Source of the DNA: Xiphias gladius
Taxonomy: Eukaryota; Chordata; Actinopteri; Istiophoriformes; Xiphiidae
Direction: 5' to 3'
Length of the DNA stretch: 64,000 nt
Assembly (NCBI RefSeq): GCF_016859285.1
Contig: NC_053414.1
Coordinates: 3,867,017 to 3,931,016 of the forward strand
The translations under genes and the position numbers were made by a program. Of this stretch, positions 12,130-29,313 are shown in pieces (the stretch's first letter is position 1; the number at the start of each line of letters is the position of its first letter). The notes under the pieces were generated by a model that was given only the letters and a program-made list of their open reading frames with translations, ran no database searches and was not told where the DNA came from.

Positions 12130-13489
12130 CCAAATGCGTCCTTGGCTGTGGCTGCCCTTTAATACGACGCGCTGCGGCGCGTTCCGATAGGACGCCAGAA
12201 CCAGCAGGACGACGATGACCCGGCTGTGGCCTCAAAACCATCACAAATCCTCACTGTGAAAATAAAAACGCCTTCTTTTTTTCCGGATCTGACCATCGCC
12301 GTGGTTATGGTTGGTGCGGTTTAGGCAAAAAAACTTGTTTGGGATTGGGGATGATTATGGTTTGGGTTAAAACGACGACCTCAGTAAGGTTAGGGGACCT
12401 TTGTCGTCATGGCTACATTAACAGCCACATGGTTAAAGGTGCTGTATGCAGGTCTTCTCCGTTGCCGAACGGGGTTTTCTTGCCGGGAGCGGGTGGTGTT
12501 GATGGTATGGCAGACGGGACGCGGCTAGCTGCTCAGCATGCTAACTTCAGTAGGAGACGAGCGTTCACCTTGGCGTCTGCTTTCCGCCGCTGGAGGCGGC
12601 TCTGGGAGAGCAAATGGGTGGAGTCTGATGCTGAACTCGCAGCGTTTTCTCTTCCAGCCCGGTGAGTCAACAGCCGTTGATGCTAACGTTGGCTAGGTGG
12701 CGATCGCCATAACCTCCATCGTGACTGAAATGTGCCAGTGTCCACATACTTTTATCCATGTAGTGTGTAGTCAACAAATTTTGACTGGTTACACCTTCAG
12801 CACATTTTGCACCAATGCTTTAACTTGTGTTGGAGCATTTTTTTCACCCACCTCCGCAGTTGACGTTGTAACTCAAGACCATTGTAGCGATGATGAATAT
12901 TACGAGAATAAAAGCAAATCATGACATTTTCTGGCGACTTGTAAAAGGGATCTCACTGATGCTTCATTCCACTAATGTCGTGACTTATTCTCTTTTTCTC
13001 TGTATATGATTCTGTTTTGTCGTATCCAGCTAATGCGGTAGTCTTATTTAAACTCTGTCCTTTTTTTGTTTTTCTCTCGTGCCGTGTCCTGTTGTATGTT
13101 ATTCCACGTTCAGACACAGACTCATTTTAAGGCCTCGCCGTGTGCCAGTATCCAAGCCTGTGCTGCCAGCCTGTGGTCAAACGGCTGCACTGCGGGAGTG
13201 TTTCCAGTCTCTCATTCACTCTGCTGTTAATGGCAGCGGGTAATATCCTCCGAGATGTTTAAGACTATTCTGATTAACTAACTGTCTGTCCTGCCTCATC
13301 CCCCCTTTCTCTCCTCTCTCATTTTATGATTATCGTTTCTCTACCGTCCACTTTTGGATAAAAGGCAAAACTGCTCCAAAAAACACAGTAAGAAAAGCAC
13401 TGAAACGCTGACACACGAAGCGGTTGTCAAACAGTTGTCAAACGGTGTAAAGGTGCATTTCACTGAAATAAAACGCCGGTGGTGAGTCC
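12130..13489. other. Intergenic mal-lgalsl, no gene seen
   Basis: No domain or exon could be recognised. The open frame at 12339-12665 contains no known motif. Tc1 debris may extend a little past 12125. Confidence 0.45.
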
Positions 13490-13840
13490 GTCTTGCAGTC
13501 AGTATTTTATAATACTATATTATCATATACTTTGTATTATTACTAAAATTTCAGACCAACATTGGTAAAAAAAAAAAAAACATTCGAAAAGAGAAAAAAA
13601 AACACTAATAAAATACTGAAAATATATAAAAAAATAAAATGAGAAAAAAATACTAGAATATCCAAAAAATTTTAATATGATATTCTAAAAATATTAGAAG
13701 AATATTCATAAAATATAAATAGATAAAATATCTGAAAAATGTAGCAAAACAGTTGAAAAATTATGAGTAAATATCTGGAAATGTTTGGTAAAGTAGTCGA
13801 AAACTATTTTGAAAAAAATCATGAACATCTCGCCGATGAC
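13490..13840. repeat. AT-rich degenerate low-complexity block
   Basis: The block is dominated by A runs and repeated aaaatat/gaaaaa motifs without a fixed period. It has no coding content. It may be a decayed AT minisatellite. Confidence 0.6.
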
Positions 13841-16045
13841 ACACGGAACAAGAAGGTACATACTGTGATAAGAAGTTTATAAACTGAGTAGATTTTAATT
13901 TAGTTCAGGGTGAATTTGAATTCATAATGTCAGGTACATCATTTTATCTTGGTTTTCCTGCCATTATTCCTGCTTTTCCATAGGAATCAAATGGATGTTG
14001 CTTCATAATTAAAACAATCAACTAATTTACTTGAAGCTGCTGTTTAAGTTCGTGCGTTAAACTGTTGTTGCTTTGTCCTTTCGTCACGCGCGGTGGCTTC
14101 CGTCCCCTCTTGTTTGCGCCGTCGGCAGTTTACTGTTTTACGCCAAGCGAGAACCTGTGGGCGAGGAACCTGAGGGCAGCTCATGTCCCCGCCGGCTTAT
14201 TTGAACTGAAACAACGAAAAGCAAAACTGAGTCGTCTCCCGAGCAACCGCCGTTACAGCTTCCACTGACAGCACTCGTTTCCCACTTCCACGCACGCATT
14301 GAAGACATCACATTAGGTTCAATGATGGAAAGATGACATTTATTTTACTTTTAGCTCAGCGGCGATGGACGGATCTGCGACCACGCGGCAGGATCCGCCA
14401 TTTTAAATAGAGGGAACAGGGTCGCTGATCCCTTTATTTTGAAAAGTACAGAAAAAATACAGGAAAAGTTCAGATGAGATGTGACAAACAAACAAAAAAA
14501 AAAAAACACAGTCGTACAATGCATATAAATGAAGTCATCCGGTACAGACATCAGTGTGCATATACTTTTCAGTATGGATGGCAGCAGGACATCAGACCAT
14601 GTGGTGAGAGGTTATCGCATCACATCAACTGCACTTTTTCATTTTTAGCCGAAAAGTAACCTCAAAGTAGGAGATCACAAAGTCTTCTTATCTTAACGTT
14701 TCGTTTTCTCAACATCCCAAAAAAAAAAGAAGGATTTAAAGGAAAAATACACCAAAACAGAAGAACAATCCGGCCCCCACGACCTCTGGCAGACCCCAGT
14801 CCCTGTCGGCTGAACACCTGTTCTTATGAGGATAAAGTTTCAACATCAGACCCTTGGTCGGCATCAAAATCCACATCATCTATAAAAAAAAGAGCAGTAA
14901 AATTCCAAAACATTCCTCAAACCACCTGATGTGTTCATTTGTGCGGGTCTTAGGATTTGGTCAATGTTCCGAGTTTCCACACGGGGAAGTTTCACGGGAA
15001 ACTTTCCTTAACTTGTTTACAGCCGGGGCCGTAGCCAGGATTTCAAAAAATACTGGTAATGTGAGACCAGGTCTCCCTGCTGCACCCCCCTCAAGCCCCT
15101 CGGAGTGAAAACACAGATTCTGTATCTTTGACGAATGCATGTTTTCATGATGGACAAATAAAAACAAGATTCGCAAAAACCCGCGTGAGGATTTGTGGGT
15201 AATTTACGGTGTTCGAAAATGCATTGTCAAAACCACGAACAAAGTCCAACCAGTTTGAACAATCATAAAAACTATTTTAAATGTACATATGTCCAACCTC
15301 AGTCTAATAACATTTGTTTTTTAAAAAGAATCCTTCGCCTTTAAATGTCTTAAATTATTTGTGAGGACTCTTTTTTTCCAGATGAATTAACTAATTCTTT
15401 TCAGAAATTCAGAAATTCTTTTCAGAAATTCAGAAAACAGTGACATGCGTTGTCACACTGAACCAAAGTGACGCCTTCACAATGTTTGCGTCGTCCAAAC
15501 CAACAGTCCAAACCTCAAAATCATTCAAAACAGCAGCAAATCATCACATTTGAGCAGCGGGAACCATGAAAACCTTGGCATTGTTTACATGAAGAACTGA
15601 CTGAAACAATGATCGGAAAGTTTCCAATCGTTTTCTGTTCGTTTCAGCTCTACTTGTAATTACTGTTGGGTCGTTTAATCTATGACAAATCGTCATATTT
15701 GAGAAGCTCTTCATAGGTTTTGTGTGCAGAAGATAAAATGTGTAGCAGTAAAAAGTACATTTCCTTCTGAAATGTAGTCAAGTATAGAGAGTAGCATGAA
15801 AAGAAAATACTCAAGTAAAGTACAAGTACCTTAAATTTGTACTCAGGTCCAGTTACCTAGTTACTTTCACTAATATTGAGACTACTTTTTCTCTATATTT
15901 AACATCCGGTGCCAGAACGTCTGGCGTGAAGACGGACTGTGTTCAGACGAGGTGAGTCCTGGTAGGTTGTGGCCCGGAAAGCTGAGATCCAGGTCTTCGA
16001 AAAGGGGGCTTGTGTGCAGCGTGTCCAACGGTGAAGTCCTCCACA
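13841..16045. other. Downstream flank and possible 3' UTR of lgalsl
   Basis: No coding exon was recognised. On the minus strand the lgalsl 3' UTR should begin at 16045 and run leftward. I could not choose its poly(A) signal among several tttatt occurrences. The segment also holds the aagtactt-type repeat at 15730-15870. Confidence 0.4.
15730..15870. repeat. Dispersed repeat of the aagtactt type
   Basis: Contains gtagcagtaaaaagtacatt, aaatactcaagtaaagtaca and agtaccttaaatttgtactc. It lies just downstream of the lgalsl stop codon, in its likely 3' UTR or flank. Confidence 0.5.
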
Positions 16046-22106
<6,061 letters not shown>

Positions 22107-22226
22107 CTGAAGGAAACAAACAGCAGAGAAAACCAGCTGCAGGTCCAGTTTGTCTGCCTCTGACGACTCCTGTCGACTGAGTCAGCGCCGACGTAAAGCT
22201 TCAACCTGGCTCTTTACACTCCAACA

Positions 22227-22230
<4 letters not shown>

Positions 22231-22296
<66 letters not shown>
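22231..22296. repeat. (CA)n microsatellite
   Basis: About 33 CA units immediately upstream, in the transcript sense, of the lgalsl ATG exon. Confidence 0.95.
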
Positions 22297-22299
<3 letters not shown>

Positions 22300-22440
22300 C
22301 TCTGATAATCAGCTGCCCCTGCATGCCTTTCTCTGTCAGGTCAATAACAACAGAGCTCATTGTGTAGCTGTAACTGCAGGCAAAACCACAAAAATGAAAT
22401 CCTCTCTCAGGTTGTGAACTTTACTCACAGCACAGAAGTG

Positions 22441-22571
22441 TGTTTCAACACCAGAAACCCTTTATTTACTCCAAAAAACAACCAGTTTTCTCCGGCTCAT
22501 ATTAATAAAAATATGAGCCGGAGAAAACTGGTTGTTTTTTGGAGTAAATAAAAGGTTCCGGTGTTGAAACA
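22441..22571. repeat. Near-perfect inverted repeat (foldback), arms ~63 bp
   Basis: The left arm 22441-22503 and right arm 22509-22571 are reverse complements over nearly their whole length. The inner 40+ bases (atttactccaaaaaacaacc ... ccggctcatatt) match perfectly, with only a few mismatches outward. The spacer is about 5 bases. Because of the symmetry, both strands encode almost the same peptide. It is noncoding and may be a foldback MITE or a recent palindromic duplication. Confidence 0.92.
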
Positions 22572-22944
22572 CAAAACTCAGATCACTGGGTGTGTAAAAG
22601 CAGACAATCCATATATTTACCTGTACACCTGATAACAAAGTGCAGAGTTCACTCACGGTGTAACATGACCGAATCGCTTTGCTGATCAACTAATCAAGCG
22701 GCGACCGAATATTAAAGTTGTAATCTGAACATTTATATTAACTGATGGAATTCTCCAATCGAGCAATCAAACTTAATTTGTACGGCATCTTTCCTACAGC
22801 TGAGCGAGACGGAGCAAACATAAACAGTAAAACAGTCTGAGACGCATGAGATAAAAAGTGAAATAATAAAAACCAGTGGAACAGAAAATAGATAAAGGAT
22901 AACAGATAAAATAGATCAGAGGAAAGAGAAAAACGGTTTGCTTT

Positions 22945-23170
22945 TACTTTGGTTCACCAGCAAATACCTGAAAACTCCCATCAGCCTCAGCTGTACTTCC
23001 TGTTACGTGCTGATTAGCAAACGTTAGCATGCTAACATACTAAACCAAGGCGGTGAACAAATAAAATATCATACCAGCTTAGCATTAGCATGCCGATGTG
23101 AGCATTTACCCCAAGCGAAGCTACACAGAACCGCTAACATGGCTGTAAACTCCCAGTCTTATTAAATCAT
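22945..23170 (+). repeat. Dispersed teleost repeat (gcatgctaac type)
   Basis: Contains cccatcagcctcagctgtac, gtgctgattagcaaacgtta, gcatgctaacatactaaacc and acatggctgtaaactcccag. This is the 3' half of a fish family I recognise. Confidence 0.6.
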
Positions 23171-23359
23171 CATCCATTTGTTATGTTTGCTTTAGTCTGG
23201 GTCCGGTGTTATATCAGTTTTTCCCTTCTTGTCAGCAAAGCCCATGAAAAGAGCCAAACCACCAGTGTGTTAGTCCGTCCTTAAATACTTCCCTCCTGTC
23301 TGTGGCTCTCAGCTTCGAGCCCATTGATTCCTGCTGAAGACCTTAATCTTTAAAAAAAA

Positions 23360-23780
23360 AAAAAAAGGCCCCGTAATTTCATAAAACAGCTGGTCACTGC
23401 AGTTTTTAGAAAACGTTACTCAAACATTTGGAAACATTGCATTAGTTGGGGACTATTTTCAGCGGCGGATTAATCCACGTTTGGTGAGTATTTGCTGCAG
23501 CAGGACGGCGCATTTGGGACCGAGTCTAAATAAACTACAGTGTGGGACCGAGTCTAAATAAACTACAGTGTGTGTTCATGGTGATGAAGGAACAACTCAA
23601 CCAGCGCGACCCACCGATGTGTTTTTAAAAGTTTTTCATGGCTCAGGGGAACAAGACGTATCAGGCCTTGATCAGGCCTGCTAGTAGGAGACGTTCAGTT
23701 CTGGTCCAGGTCTGCTCATGGGATTAGTTGACGAGAAGAAAAATATAGAAAAACCCCCAGACTTATCAGTCAAGGTACGT
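23360..23780 (+). repeat. Unnamed dispersed repeat, copy B
   Basis: The same ordered blocks as copies A and C are present, including ggggactattttcagcggc and the tail ggagacgttcagt ... gggatt ... tgacgagaagaaaaatatag. The GT run is missing. Instead a 28-base unit (gggaccgagtctaaataaac, then tacagtgt) is tandemly duplicated at 23516 and 23544. Confidence 0.72.
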
Positions 23781-24159
23781 TTGACTGCAGTTCAGTGGTT
23801 CGGTTAGTTTCGGCAGTGAGAGCTACCGTAGTGTGTCGGTATTTTACTGTAACGGTTACTCGCGGTTTATTTTCTGTGGGTTTCCATAAAAAGTCTCGAA
23901 ATCAAGAACAGAATCAAGCAGAGTCCAAAAATACTCACCGAGCCTGCAGCCGAATGGCTCTACTGTTGGTTCTGCCCTTTCATTTTTAAATGCGATTCAA
24001 AGAACGCAGAATAAGCTCAACGCCTTGTCGCAACTTTCCTTTTTCGTTCTCCACAAAGAGAGTAAAAGAATGAGAGGAAGCGGGAGGACAGGAGGTCAAA
24101 GGAAAGGGCCGAGCCGGAGGAGGAGGAAACGCAGGCAGCAGCGTAAAAACAGAGGCTCC

Positions 24160-24510
24160 ACGTGCGGGCGCCGTGTTTTACATGTCTGTGTCCAGGGGCC
24201 CCTTGTCTCATAATACCTCCATGGTTGGGGGGGGGGGGGTCCAAAAGTCTGAGAGCACTTTTTCAAGTGAATGGGAAAGTGTAGCAACTATTTATTGATA
24301 TTATGTCATGTTATACCGTTTCAAGTTCTTTATGTGGCACTTATTTATGACACTGGATAAACAATGTAATGATTAATTATGAACAGTTCATCATGGTCAA
24401 GAAATCGGGGCTTTAAATTTGAGTCTTAACACATTTTTACTCATTTTTCAAATGTGCCCGCCTCATTTAAAAATCGCGATCCAGTCTGCGATGTATAGCG
24501 TAGAGTATCT
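24160..24510 (+). repeat. Unnamed dispersed repeat, copy 2 of a local pair
   Basis: The same ordered blocks as 20100-20465 appear in the same orientation. A G run (24228-24239) and ccaaaagtctgagagcactt are present here, while the middle of the other copy differs. Confidence 0.6.
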
Positions 24511-24631
24511 AGATATGATGGTTCGATATACGGCAGGCATGTTAAAAACATTTTTGCATTTTATTATGAAAGCAAACAAAATAACTTTTCAGTTCAGAAA
24601 ACATGTTGTTAAAGGCAGCATCATCACGGTA

Positions 24632-24632
24632 C

Positions 24633-24678
<46 letters not shown>
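24632..24678. repeat. Poly(A) followed by (TA)n
   Basis: About 19 A residues then about 13 TA units, in the lgalsl-slc29a2 interval. Confidence 0.9.
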
Positions 24679-24682
<4 letters not shown>

Positions 24683-25602
24683 AATATGCAAACAGTAAAA
24701 ATGGTTTCAGTTATAAAAAATAATGATTCTTAATCATTAATCTGAATCTTAGAAGTACAAACACACCCAGCAGTACGATGCAAAAAACAAACAATCCCTT
24801 TCTGAAATGTTGAAAACAAAAAAAACTAATGATCAACATGCACTGAGAGTCTTTAAGAACAGTACGACACAAAGTGTAAAGACGGATTCCTCTGTAGCCA
24901 ATAGGAGCCCGGTGGCGCTGTGACGTCGCCACTGCCGACTCAGAAACCCACCATCATAAAATACGCAAGAGAGCAATAAAGATCCCGGCTAGAACCCACC
25001 CGGGACAACACATAATGACCCCCCCCCAGCCCCCAAAAGGTCACACATTAGAAAAAAAAGAGACTACAGTGGAAATCCTGTTGAACTGGTCCAGCTTCAG
25101 AATAAAGGCGGGAATTTCCCACGTAATTACATGATTTTAATGTGATTTAGGTGGAAGTCATTACTGTATATCCACTTAATAAAAGCACAGGTCAAATCAT
25201 TTGTGTCATTAAAAAACAGAAAATACTTTGTCGTGCATCGATCTTTAGCTGCAGAGAGGAGCGAAGCTGTGACTACATTAGCCACCGTTCATCTCACCTC
25301 TCGGCAGATCCCTCAGCCATCCCGCCGTAGCAACGTCTCCCTTCAGTAATCCACGCACAGTGCAATGAACGGTCCGCTCGGGTTTCTCGGTGAAATGACC
25401 CTTTCAAAGTTTTCCTTTCCCCCACCAGCAGTGGGGCTAAAAACCAAAGTGCTAACAAAATAAAAGTCCTAATTACAAAGTGCTTTTTTCCCCCAAGAGG
25501 ATGAAAACATGGCTTTCCACCACACGTGGTGCTTCCCAATTGCTCGACCGCACCGACCGATTTACGCGCCGGGGACCGGCGAGGTCCGCTCGTCCCGGTC
25601 GT

Positions 25603-28600
25603 CTAAACCAGCTTTCCCAGTAGGAAGGAAAGAGACGCTCCCAGAGCCAGACCCAGGACCAGGAAGAAGGTCATCAGGGAGCCGGCAGTCTCACAGTCCT
25701 TAGACCGCACCGACCTGGAGGAACAGACGCACGCAGTTACAACACAATGAAAACAAAGCTTTGAAACGCCGGTCTCAAGCACGGGAAACGCGGCTGACGT
25801 TTTCACAAACACTGCGTCAGTTCCGCGGCTTGTTTGGTTCTCGTTAGAACCGTAATTAGCTCCAAACAGCAAGTAAAGGCACCACGTCTCACATGTACAG
25901 TGTCTGTAGACGCTCTGATAACGCCGACAAAACTGGTGGATGCACGGAAAAATGAAGAGACAGCTTGTGTTCACGTTAGCCGTTTTCAGTAACGGGTGAT
26001 GCATCGCGCCTGCTGACAAGGCTGCGGCTACATTTGCTAGGAGGGCTTCACGCCTCGTCGTGACACGTGAAGAGATACGCAGATTTAACGCGGGTTTCAC
26101 TTCTCACAGTCAACATCCAGCAAACTGAACACCCGGTTCACACTCGAGGCCTTTTTCTCCGTCACTGATTTTCCGTGAACAGGGCCGAGGCCTTTTAGGC
26201 CTTTCCGACTCAGCCGATTGTTCCGGACGTTAGAATGAAAAAGGGCCGAGGCCCGAGAGCAGTTCATCGCCCGCTGCCCGCCGAAGACTCACCGTGGAGC
26301 GTAGGCCATGCAGAGGCTCGCCAAGTACCCGTTGGAGAAGGCGAACAGAGCCACGATGGCGACGAAGGCGCAGTCGTGACTGAAGAGGACGGTGAGCCTG
26401 GAGCCCTCGACGTTACACATCATGAGCAGGGGGACGAAGACTGCTCGGGACAACACGGCGGCAGGAAACAGGAGGCTCTCCTGCGATGGCTGCAACATCA
26501 ACAGAGTCGTTAGGAAATCAGTCGAAACTTCCGGCGCAGACACCTACGAGTCAGGCTCAGCAGATTTCTCTTTTGAATGCAAATGACGACTACAGGGGCT
26601 AAAAAGGGAAACATCTGTCCAGGTTTCAGCAATCTGACAGATGACAGATGATCTGACGATAAAAGACACATTCATTGGCTTAACTGCCTTCAGTAGAATT
26701 AGCTTTATTCTTTAGGAATATCAGCCAAGACCAGTTTGACCTCTGGACCTCCCCCGAAGCCGGGCTGCAGACTCACCCACTGGACGAGAGACGGAGCGCT
26801 GCGGCCGGCCAAGTCCATGATGTTAAAGACGATGAAGCAGCAAACACAGGTGAACACTTGGTCTGTTGGACAGAGAGCGGCACCGACTGACTGCAGATCA
26901 AACTCTAGACAAGGAAAAGTCACTCCGCATTCCTGAAATGGCTGGTTCAGATTGTTTTCAAAAACAAGCAAGCGAATAGACTGATTTATGTTAGTGAGGA
27001 GAAAACACCGCCGCCGTTTGACGCTGGGTAGCGCCCGGGCTGCTGTTCTGTCAGTCAAGTGTTTCCTCTATTAGAACTACACTTCCCATCAGCCCCCAAC
27101 GGTGACTCACTCCAGGCCGCGTTGTCCTTGTAGACGCTCCGCACCCGGACCGTGACGACAGGAAACACCGACAGGGTGACGGCGAACACGCACGTCACGC
27201 ACAGAGCCATGGGCCAGATCTGCGGAGCACAGGCAGGTTTTAGTTGACGACGGGAGAACGAAGACGCCGAGCTCGGTTTTAGTCCCGACAGTCGGAGGCG
27301 CCCGGACTGAAAGCGGGAGTAAATGGTCTGGGGAGCGACGGGTGGACCACGGTTTCGTCTCCAAGCAACTCCACACATCCCACAAGAGCATTACAGATAA
27401 TAACACAAATTTAAAGTAAAAAGGGTTTTCCGGCTCATTTTGCTCAAACGTGCGTGAAATGGTGGATGAAGGAATTTTAATTCGTATGCGAAGCAGAAGT
27501 GTCGCAGCTTCTCATGTGACGTGATTATGTCACGAAACTAAGCATTTTTGGGGGTTTCGGACCCTTTTGACGTCAAATTCATCAGCTAATAAAAATCCTT
27601 AGTTGCAGGACTTTGCAAGTGGGAAGCGAACTCCCGAATCCCGATCAGCACATTTGCTCACTTGTTTCCGGGCAGTTGTGTTGTGATTTCGTGTGATGCC
27701 GACGTCCCCGAATCCAATTCCAAAACATGAAATGGAGCCAACATGCGGTGAAAGGAGAAGATCACTTCACACCGTCTGACTTTATGTCGCGACCGTCGGC
27801 GCCACAGCTCAGCTCGGTCGCGACAGGTGACCGTAACCTGGCCAGAAACTGCAAAGGGGTCCTTGCCGCAGCTTTCTGCAGGTTTTGTACAACTGGATCA
27901 ATTTTTAAAAACAATCCTGAGACGGACGGAAAGCCGCTCACCTTTCTGAAGACAGCCAGGACAGAGGAGCGCTCCTGACTCTCCTCTGGTCCACCGGTGA
28001 ACTTCCCCTTGGCTTCGAGGACCTTGCCGTTCAGGACCTTGGTGTCTTCAGAGAGAAAAACGGATGAACGTGTCAGTCCCTTAGTTTATAATCTGACCAG
28101 TCGGCAACGGTCACACTTTTGGCTCAGATCAGCCGACTCGCTCGAGCAGCACGAGCGTGTCGCTGAACGAGACTTCCCGGAAACTGACCTGCGCTGCTGA
28201 GGAGCTCCTGCGGCGACTCCACTTCACCGGACTGACCTCTGTTCAGGTAAAAACGAGCAAACTCCTGCCGAGCAGAACGAATAAGACCATGAAGTGATCT
28301 GGGCTCCGAAACGTTTCAGCCACCGACGTGGACGCGGTTCGGACAACACGTGGATACCGGCGTTGGCAGTTTCTGTTTCGTTACTTTTTCTTTATGATGA
28401 AAGTTTAAATCCAAACAGAAAAAAAAAATAAATCCCATTCCTTCATAAAGTAAATCTACACAACAACCTTCAACCAGATATTCATTATTTTCTTTAGCAG
28501 CAGTTGGGACATGTATTTTATTAGAAAGACAAAATTTAGGAACCGAATTATTTTACCAGAAACACAGAACCAACTGGAAACCGAGCTTGATTCCTTCTGA

Positions 28601-29268
28601 CCCCCCCCCTGTTTGTTTTAATCGTGTCAGAGAGTGCGTCGTCTCCTCACCAGGTGTGGCAGCAGCAGGTAGCAGACCAGAGTCCCCAGAGCGGCCACGC
28701 ACGGGGTGATGAAGTATCCCAGGGCAGCCGAGCGCTTGTCCGCGTTACCTGCAGAGGAAAGGAGGCGCCTCAGCTCCTTGTAGTTACAGAGATCAAACGG
28801 TCTCAGCGATCACCGGATGGGTTGCCACGACATTTTCCACAGAGCTGCAAACACGGAAGACTCCTGCTCTTGTTTTCATCTCGCCAAGATGAATTTAATT
28901 ACCAGCCCCAGATATTCAGTACGAGTTGGCCTCTAATCTCTATTATAAATGTCGAGTTTTTTGTTTTTTTTACTTTAAATCTACCAACCGGGACGTGACA
29001 TTGTGACATTTCCTCTGTGCGTCTGTCTGAAAAAGCCTCCAAGTTACTTTGTGCGAACTGCCATTCACGACGTTCACGACGTCTCAGCGCCGCTGTCGGC
29101 GGCGGCGCAGCCCCGGCCGACCCGCGTGACTTACCTAAGATGGAGCAGAGCATGGCGATGGCGGCGAAGATCCCGGCCAGACCCTGACCGCTCATAAACA
29201 GGGTGCTGTAACGAGGAGGGAGCAGACCGACCACGCCGAACAGACTGCCCTGCAGCACCGCACCGAAC

Positions 29269-29313
<45 letters not shown>

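Larger units (their letters stand above)
22572..25602. other. lgalsl 5' region and slc29a2 3' flank
   Basis: Between the foldback and the slc29a2 stop codon there are repeats at 22945, 23360 and 24160 and the TA array at 24632. The 5' noncoding exon of lgalsl should lie here, because its ATG exon has an acceptor (gtttccttcag), but I could not locate it. The slc29a2 3' UTR extends leftward from 25602 with no clear end. Confidence 0.4.

Noticed and set aside
24017-24287. Several overlapping frames near a G run
   Set aside because: Low-complexity purine-rich stretch next to a repeat copy. I considered it as the lgalsl first exon but found no donor site to support that.
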